Source: VRUE01 sp035554595
GTDB taxonomy: Bacteria > Actinomycetota > Thermoleophilia > Solirubrobacterales > 70-9
Direction of reading: 5' to 3'
DNA: 8,315 bases
Assembly (NCBI GenBank): GCA_035554595.1
Contig: DATMIH010000074.1
Coordinates: 1-8,315 of the forward strand
Shown here: positions 5,890 to 8,315 of the stretch, piece by piece
Layout: the number at the start of each line of letters is the position of its first letter
How positions within the stretch are numbered: position 1 is the first letter of the stretch
Program-made: the position numbers and the translations under genes
The notes under the pieces: generated by a model
What the model was told of the DNA's origin: nothing
Database searches by the model: none
Seen by the model: only the letters and a program-made list of their open reading frames with translations

Positions 5890-6956
5890 GCGAAGGCGTC
5901 GCCTACGTCCTGCCCCTGCGCTGGACCGAGCCGGGCCGGATCGAGGAGCTTGCCGACTACCTGGGTGGGATCGCCGGCGAGGTCGAGGAGATCCTCGTCG
6001 TCGACGGCTCGCCCGAGCCGCTTTTCGGCCGCCACGCGGAGGCCCTGCGCGGCGTCGCCCGGCACCTGCCACCGCACCCCGACTTGAGCTTTCGCATGGG
6101 CAAGGTGAACGGGGTCCTCACCGGCGTGCGCGAGTGTTCCTGCGAGCGCGTTGTCCTCGCCGACGACGACGTTCGCTACGAGGGAGCGGCGCTTCGCCGC
6201 GCTGCCGCTCTCCTCGACGCGGCCGACCTCGTTCGCCCGCAGAACTACTTCGACGAGCTGCCCTGGCACGCTCGCTGGGATACCGCTCGTACCCTGCTCA
6301 ATCGCGTCTTCACGGGAGACCCTGAGTTCCCGGTCGGCGACTTTCCCGGCACCCTGGCCGTCCGTCGCTCCGCCTTTCTCGCTACCGGCGGTTACGACGG
6401 CGACGTGCTCTTCGAGAACCTCGAGCTGATGCGGACGATCCGCGCCGCCGGGGGGACGGTGCTGACTCCGCTCGACCTCTACGTCGCCCGCCGCCCGCCC
6501 AGCACGGCGCACTTCCGCTCCCAGCGCGTGCGCCAGGCCTACGACGACTTCGCGATCCCGGCCCGGATCGGCTTCTTCGCGGCGGCGCTGCCGCTGGCGC
6601 TCGCCCAGGCCGCGGCGATCCCGCGCCGCCCCGCGGCCAGCCGCAATCTCGCCGCCGCCGCGCTGGCGCTGATCCTCGTCGCCGAGGCCGGCCGCCGCCG
6701 CGCCGGCGGAGCCAGCCGCTTCCCGGCTGGCTCATCGCTGCTCGCGCCGGCCTGGGTGATCGAACGCTCCGCCAGCGCCTGGCTCGCCCTGGCGGCCCGG
6801 CTGCGCGGTGGCGTCCCCTACGGCGAGACCCGACTCAGCCGTCCGGCCACGCCCTCCCGCATCCTGCGCCGCCGCTACTACGCCTCGAGATCCGGTGGCT
6901 CGGCCGGCACCGGCCCCGGCAGCCCGCTCTCGGCCCGGAACCCGATCGCCTTGTGA
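5886..6956 (+). CDS. Family 2 glycosyltransferase with C-terminal membrane-associated region
   Basis: The protein has 356 residues. The N-terminal ~215 form a GT-A fold typical of GT2: an early strand (AYVLPLRW), VVDGS at 38-42, and the metal-binding acidic triad ADDDV (D93-D95). An acceptor-side block follows (VGDFPGTLAVRRSAF, then GGYDGD and FENLELM with E177), and then RSQRVRQAYDD, in the place of the QxxRW-like motif. After that come hydrophobic helices (about 229-246 and 252-270) and a basic region, so it probably sits at the inner membrane face. It would transfer a sugar from a nucleotide sugar to an unknown acceptor. I prefer GTG 5886 over the in-frame GTG 5859, because 5886 gives a GTGA overlap like every other junction of this operon and removes a non-conserved-looking basic N-terminus. 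The last 79 bp overlap the antisense end of the CDGSH gene, and no terminator is apparent. Confidence 0.82.
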   Translation: MSEGVAYVLPLRWTEPGRIEELADYLGGIAGEVEEILVVDGSPEPLFGRHAEALRGVARHLPPHPDLSFRMGKVNGVLTGVRECSCERVVLADDDVRYEGAALRRAAALLDAADLVRPQNYFDELPWHARWDTARTLLNRVFTGDPEFPVGDFPGTLAVRRSAFLATGGYDGDVLFENLELMRTIRAAGGTVLTPLDLYVARRPPSTAHFRSQRVRQAYDDFAIPARIGFFAAALPLALAQAAAIPRRPAASRNLAAAALALILVAEAGRRRAGGASRFPAGSSLLAPAWVIERSASAWLALAARLRGGVPYGETRLSRPATPSRILRRRYYASRSGGSAGTGPGSPLSARNPIAL

Positions 6957-7117
6957 GTGCCGTCGCAAAACGGCCGCATCTGCGAGCGCCCGCAGCGGCA
7001 TAGCGCTACGACCCGCCGCTTGACCTCGATCTCGTTGCCGTCCTGGTCGACGATCGAGAAGGGACCGCGCACCAGATACGGCCCGTCGCGGTAGGGGGTG
7101 ATCTTCGTCTGGGTCAG
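6878..7117 (-). CDS. CDGSH iron-sulfur domain protein ([2Fe-2S], mitoNEET-like)
   Basis: The cluster motif CRCGRSQMRPFCDGTH fits the CDGSH consensus. Its ligands would be Cys40, Cys42, Cys51 and His55 if translation starts at CTG 7117. CDGSH proteins bind one [2Fe-2S] cluster through three Cys and one His and act in electron or cluster transfer. The frame reads TQTKITPYRDGPYLVRGPF before the motif, matching the usual N-terminal beta-rich part. A start at the internal GTG 7072 would remove this part and is unlikely. The only start-like codon at the natural place is CTG (7115-7117), overlapping the TGA of a 10-codon leader ORF. Alternatively, one base has been lost there and the true start is an ATG. 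The encoded length is 79 residues. The Pro-rich C-terminal tail is antisense to the end of the glycosyltransferase gene. A stress-type promoter lies upstream at 7171-7197. Confidence 0.8.
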   Translation of the reverse strand: MTQTKITPYRDGPYLVRGPFSIVDQDGNEIEVKRRVVALCRCGRSQMRPFCDGTHKAIGFRAESGLPGPVPAEPPDLEA

Positions 7118-7146
7118 AGGACCTGCCGTCCGCCCTCTATTTTCAT
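7114..7146 (-). CDS. Ten-residue leader ORF (MKIEGGRQVL) ahead of the CDGSH gene
   Basis: ATG 7146 is preceded by GGGAGG (7154-7149) at a short distance of two bases. The frame runs ten codons and stops with a TGA (7116-7114) that shares bases with the CTG of the CDGSH frame (CTGA). It could couple translation to the CDGSH gene, or be the true N-terminus of the CDGSH protein if one base is missing near 7116. I see no attenuation structure or run of regulatory codons in it. Confidence 0.4.
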   Translation of the reverse strand: MKIEGGRQVL

Positions 7147-7170
7147 TGCCTCCCTGAGCATGGCGTATGC

Positions 7171-7197
7171 CTACCCCGTTCTCTTCATCGTTGAAAC
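7171..7197 (-). promoter_or_regulatory. SigB/SigF-type promoter for the CDGSH gene
   Basis: On the - strand GTTT (7197-7194) is followed by 17 bases and GGGTAG (7176-7171). It has the same elements and spacing as the operon promoter at 1627-1652. Transcription would begin near 7163-7165, giving about 18 bases before the leader ORF and about 47 before the CTG. It lies only 26 bases past the stop of the DUF4235 gene. Confidence 0.6.
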
Positions 7198-7207
7198 CGG
7201 AACGGGG
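7174..7207. repeat. Inverted repeat overlapping the CDGSH promoter (possible operator)
   Basis: CCCCGTTC at 7174-7181 and GAACGGGG at 7200-7207 are perfect 8-base arms separated by 18 bases. On the - strand one arm lies just upstream of the -35 and the other contains the first bases of the -10. This suits a repressor or activator site. As RNA from the DUF4235 unit it could form a stem with a long loop, but no T-run follows, so it is a poor intrinsic terminator. Confidence 0.4.
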
Positions 7208-7222
7208 AACCTGAGACAGGAG

Positions 7223-7498
7223 TCAATTCTGCTCGGGAGCTTCCTCGCCTGGCCAGGTGCCGGTTGCCTTGGCAAAGGCGCGGCGAGCGCCGTGGTCGGT
7301 GAGTCCCTTGACCAGGCGGAAGATCGCTCCCTCGACCAGTAGTGCGGTCACCAGCTTCGGCCAGGAGAACTCGCGATGCTCCGGGCTTGGCGGCTCCTGG
7401 TCGTCGACCACGCTCCACAGCTTCTCGAAGATCTTCTGGCCGATGATTCCGGCGATCAGACCCAAGACGACGCTGACGGGGGTGAAGACGATCTTCAC
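7223..7498 (-). CDS. DUF4235 small membrane protein
   Basis: The 91-residue protein begins with a hydrophobic, glycine-rich segment (VSVVLGLIAGIIGQKIFEKLW), followed by a polar loop (DDQEPPSPEH). A second, moderately hydrophobic helix follows (WPKLVTALLVEGAIFRLVKG), and the protein ends in TGTWPGEE. This is the usual layout of the actinobacterial DUF4235 family, whose function is unknown. The GTG start at 7498 has a strong GAGGGGAG ribosome site at 7512-7505, six bases away, and overlaps the TGA of the 25-residue ORF (GTGA). It is the last gene of the unit with the YihY-type protein. Confidence 0.83.
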   Translation of the reverse strand: MKIVFTPVSVVLGLIAGIIGQKIFEKLWSVVDDQEPPSPEHREFSWPKLVTALLVEGAIFRLVKGLTDHGARRAFAKATGTWPGEEAPEQN

Positions 7499-7572
7499 GA
7501 TCTGCTCCCCTCGTTATCGAGGATCTCCTCCGCCAGGGGTAGCAATCGTGATCGTGTGTCGGTCAATGTCAT
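7495..7572 (-). CDS. 25-residue mini-protein between YihY-type and DUF4235 genes
   Basis: ATG 7572 begins MTLTDTRSRLLPLAEEILDN and the frame stops after 25 codons, its TGA sharing bases with the GTG of the DUF4235 gene. A GGAGG (7585-7581) lies eight bases upstream. The good ribosome site and the exact overlap argue for real translation. The LLPLAEEILDNE segment could form an amphipathic helix. It resembles, from memory, the start of longer helical proteins found between such genes in relatives, so it may be a shortened remnant. The frame remains open upstream to 7686, but that part lies inside the YihY-type gene and is not needed. Confidence 0.5.
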   Translation of the reverse strand: MTLTDTRSRLLPLAEEILDNEGSRS

Positions 7573-7580
7573 TGGTCGTT

Positions 7581-7585
7581 CCTCC
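7581..7585 (-). promoter_or_regulatory. Ribosome binding site of the 25-residue ORF
   Basis: GGAGG on the - strand, in the 16-base gap between the stop of the YihY-type gene and ATG 7572, with spacing of eight bases. It decides the start of the mini-protein. Confidence 0.55.
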
Positions 7586-7588
7586 GCT

Positions 7589-8314
7589 TCAGGTGGTCTT
7601 CGGTTGTTTGGGCTCGGCCCGCGGCTCGAGTTGGATCTCGCGCTCGGCCCGCGGTCGCCCTTCTTCGATCTCGAGGCTGCGCTCACGCTCGGCGTTCAAC
7701 TGGTGGCCAAAGAGGATCGCCAGGTTGCTGATCCAGAACCAGACCAGCAGCGCGATCATGCCGCCGAGGGTGCCGTAGGTCTTGTCGTAGGAGCCGAAGT
7801 TGGAGACGTAGAAGCCGAACAGCGCTGAGGCGACGATCCAGACGACGATCGCGACCAGGCTGCCGGGCGTCACCCATTTGAAGCCGCGCAGCTTCACGTT
7901 CGGCGAGGCGTAGTAGAGGATCGCCAGCATCAGCAGGAAGACGAGGACCATCACCGGCCACTTGGCGATGTTCCAGACGTCGACCGCGGTGGAGCCGATG
8001 CCAAGCGGTTCGGCGACGGCGGAGACGACCGGCCCGGTCAGGACCAGCGAGACCGCCAGCAGGGTCATCATCACGATCATCAGCAGGGTGACGAGGATCT
8101 GCAGCGGCCGTAGCTTCCAAAACGGCCGCCCCTCGGGGGTCTCGTAGATGATGTTCGAGGCCCGCATGAAAGCACCGGTGTAGCCCGACGCCGACCACAG
8201 CGCGACGGCGATGCCGAGAACGAGGGCGATGCCGGCGGTGCCGCTCGATTTGGTGATCGATTCAATCGGGCCCTTGAAGGTTTCCGCCGCTGAGGAGGGG
8301 CCGATTTCGGTGAT
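7589..8314 (-). CDS. YihY/BrkB family inner-membrane protein, N-terminus outside window
   Basis: The frame is open to the right edge, so at least 242 C-terminal residues are present. The internal ATG at 8167 is not the start: upstream in frame lies a membrane segment ending in LWSASGYTGAFMRASNIIYE, the hallmark region of YihY/BrkB proteins. Further hydrophobic segments follow: LVTLLMIVMMTLLAVSLVL, WPVMVLVFLLMLAILYYASP, TPGSLVAIVVWIVASALFGFYV and GGMIALLVWFWISNLAILFG. In between lie the family's YYASPNVKLRGFKWVTPGS block and the NFGSYDKTYGTLGG block, then GHQLNAERER and a charged tail. The family is a multi-pass membrane protein once misnamed ribonuclease BN; its transport role is unresolved. 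It is followed by the mini-ORF after 16 bases and then DUF4235, suggesting one envelope-related transcript. Confidence 0.9.
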   Translation of the reverse strand: MTEIGPSSAAETFKGPIESITKSSGTAGIALVLGIAVALWSASGYTGAFMRASNIIYETPEGRPFWKLRPLQILVTLLMIVMMTLLAVSLVLTGPVVSAVAEPLGIGSTAVDVWNIAKWPVMVLVFLLMLAILYYASPNVKLRGFKWVTPGSLVAIVVWIVASALFGFYVSNFGSYDKTYGTLGGMIALLVWFWISNLAILFGHQLNAERERSLEIEEGRPRAEREIQLEPRAEPKQPKTT

Positions 8315-8315
8315 G

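Noticed and set aside
4702..6072. 456-codon open frame on the - strand across the ligase, HDO and GT2 genes
   Set aside because: It spans three well-supported + strand genes and their junctions, has low-complexity Arg/Ala/Gly composition and no family features.
7174..7207. Inverted repeat as an intrinsic terminator of the DUF4235 unit
   Set aside because: The loop would be 18 bases and no T-run follows in the direction of transcription. An operator or chance repeat fits better.
1..8315. tRNA, rRNA, CRISPR array, insertion sequence or phage genes
   Set aside because: I saw no tRNA-like folds, regularly spaced direct repeats, transposase or integrase motifs, or terminal inverted repeats with target duplications. 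The window is filled by chromosomal-type genes.

Overview
The window is GC-rich (by eye around two thirds G+C or more) with dense genes and GTG starts. Its families (DUF4235, an actinobacterial-type universal-stress-protein relative, an acidic small protein, YihY/BrkB, an iron-containing redox enzyme) suggest a high-GC actinobacterium. Thermoleophilia such as Solirubrobacterales is my best guess, made from memory of protein style and not from any search.

Layout. (1) At 2-445 on the + strand lies the C-terminal part of a HAD hydrolase, cut by the window edge. (2) Converging on it, on the - strand, is a two-gene unit. It starts with an acidic small protein (1248-1556) and continues with a UspA-like domain carrying membrane segments (435-1251). 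The second gene has a clear one-base frameshift near 538-541. (3) A 177-bp divergent intergenic region (1557-1733) holds two back-to-back matches to the SigB/SigF-type promoter (GTTT-N15/17-GGGTA), one for each direction. (4) A tight + strand operon of four genes follows (1734-6956), every junction being a 4-base ATGA/GTGA overlap. The genes are an SDR/epimerase fused to two ferritin-like DUF892 domains, a GCS2/YbdK-type carboxylate-amine ligase, a haem-oxygenase-like diiron 'iron-containing redox enzyme', and a family 2 glycosyltransferase. (5) Converging on the operon's end, with a 79-bp antisense overlap, is a CDGSH iron-sulfur protein. It has its own SigB/SigF-like promoter and an odd start (CTG, coupled to a 10-codon leader ORF, or a lost base). 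(6) At the right edge, a - strand unit encodes a YihY/BrkB membrane protein (N-terminus outside the window), a 25-residue mini-protein and a DUF4235 membrane protein.

Reading of the whole. Three promoters share the general-stress sigma signature. Four iron modules (two ferritin-like domains, one diiron oxidase fold, one [2Fe-2S] CDGSH) sit beside an amide-forming ligase, an SDR and a glycosyltransferase. The most interesting hypothesis is a stress-induced, iron-dependent pathway that makes or modifies a small amide or thiol metabolite, or a cell-envelope component, with the CDGSH protein as electron or cluster partner. The gene order, overlaps, motifs and promoters are visible in the sequence. 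The pathway is inference.
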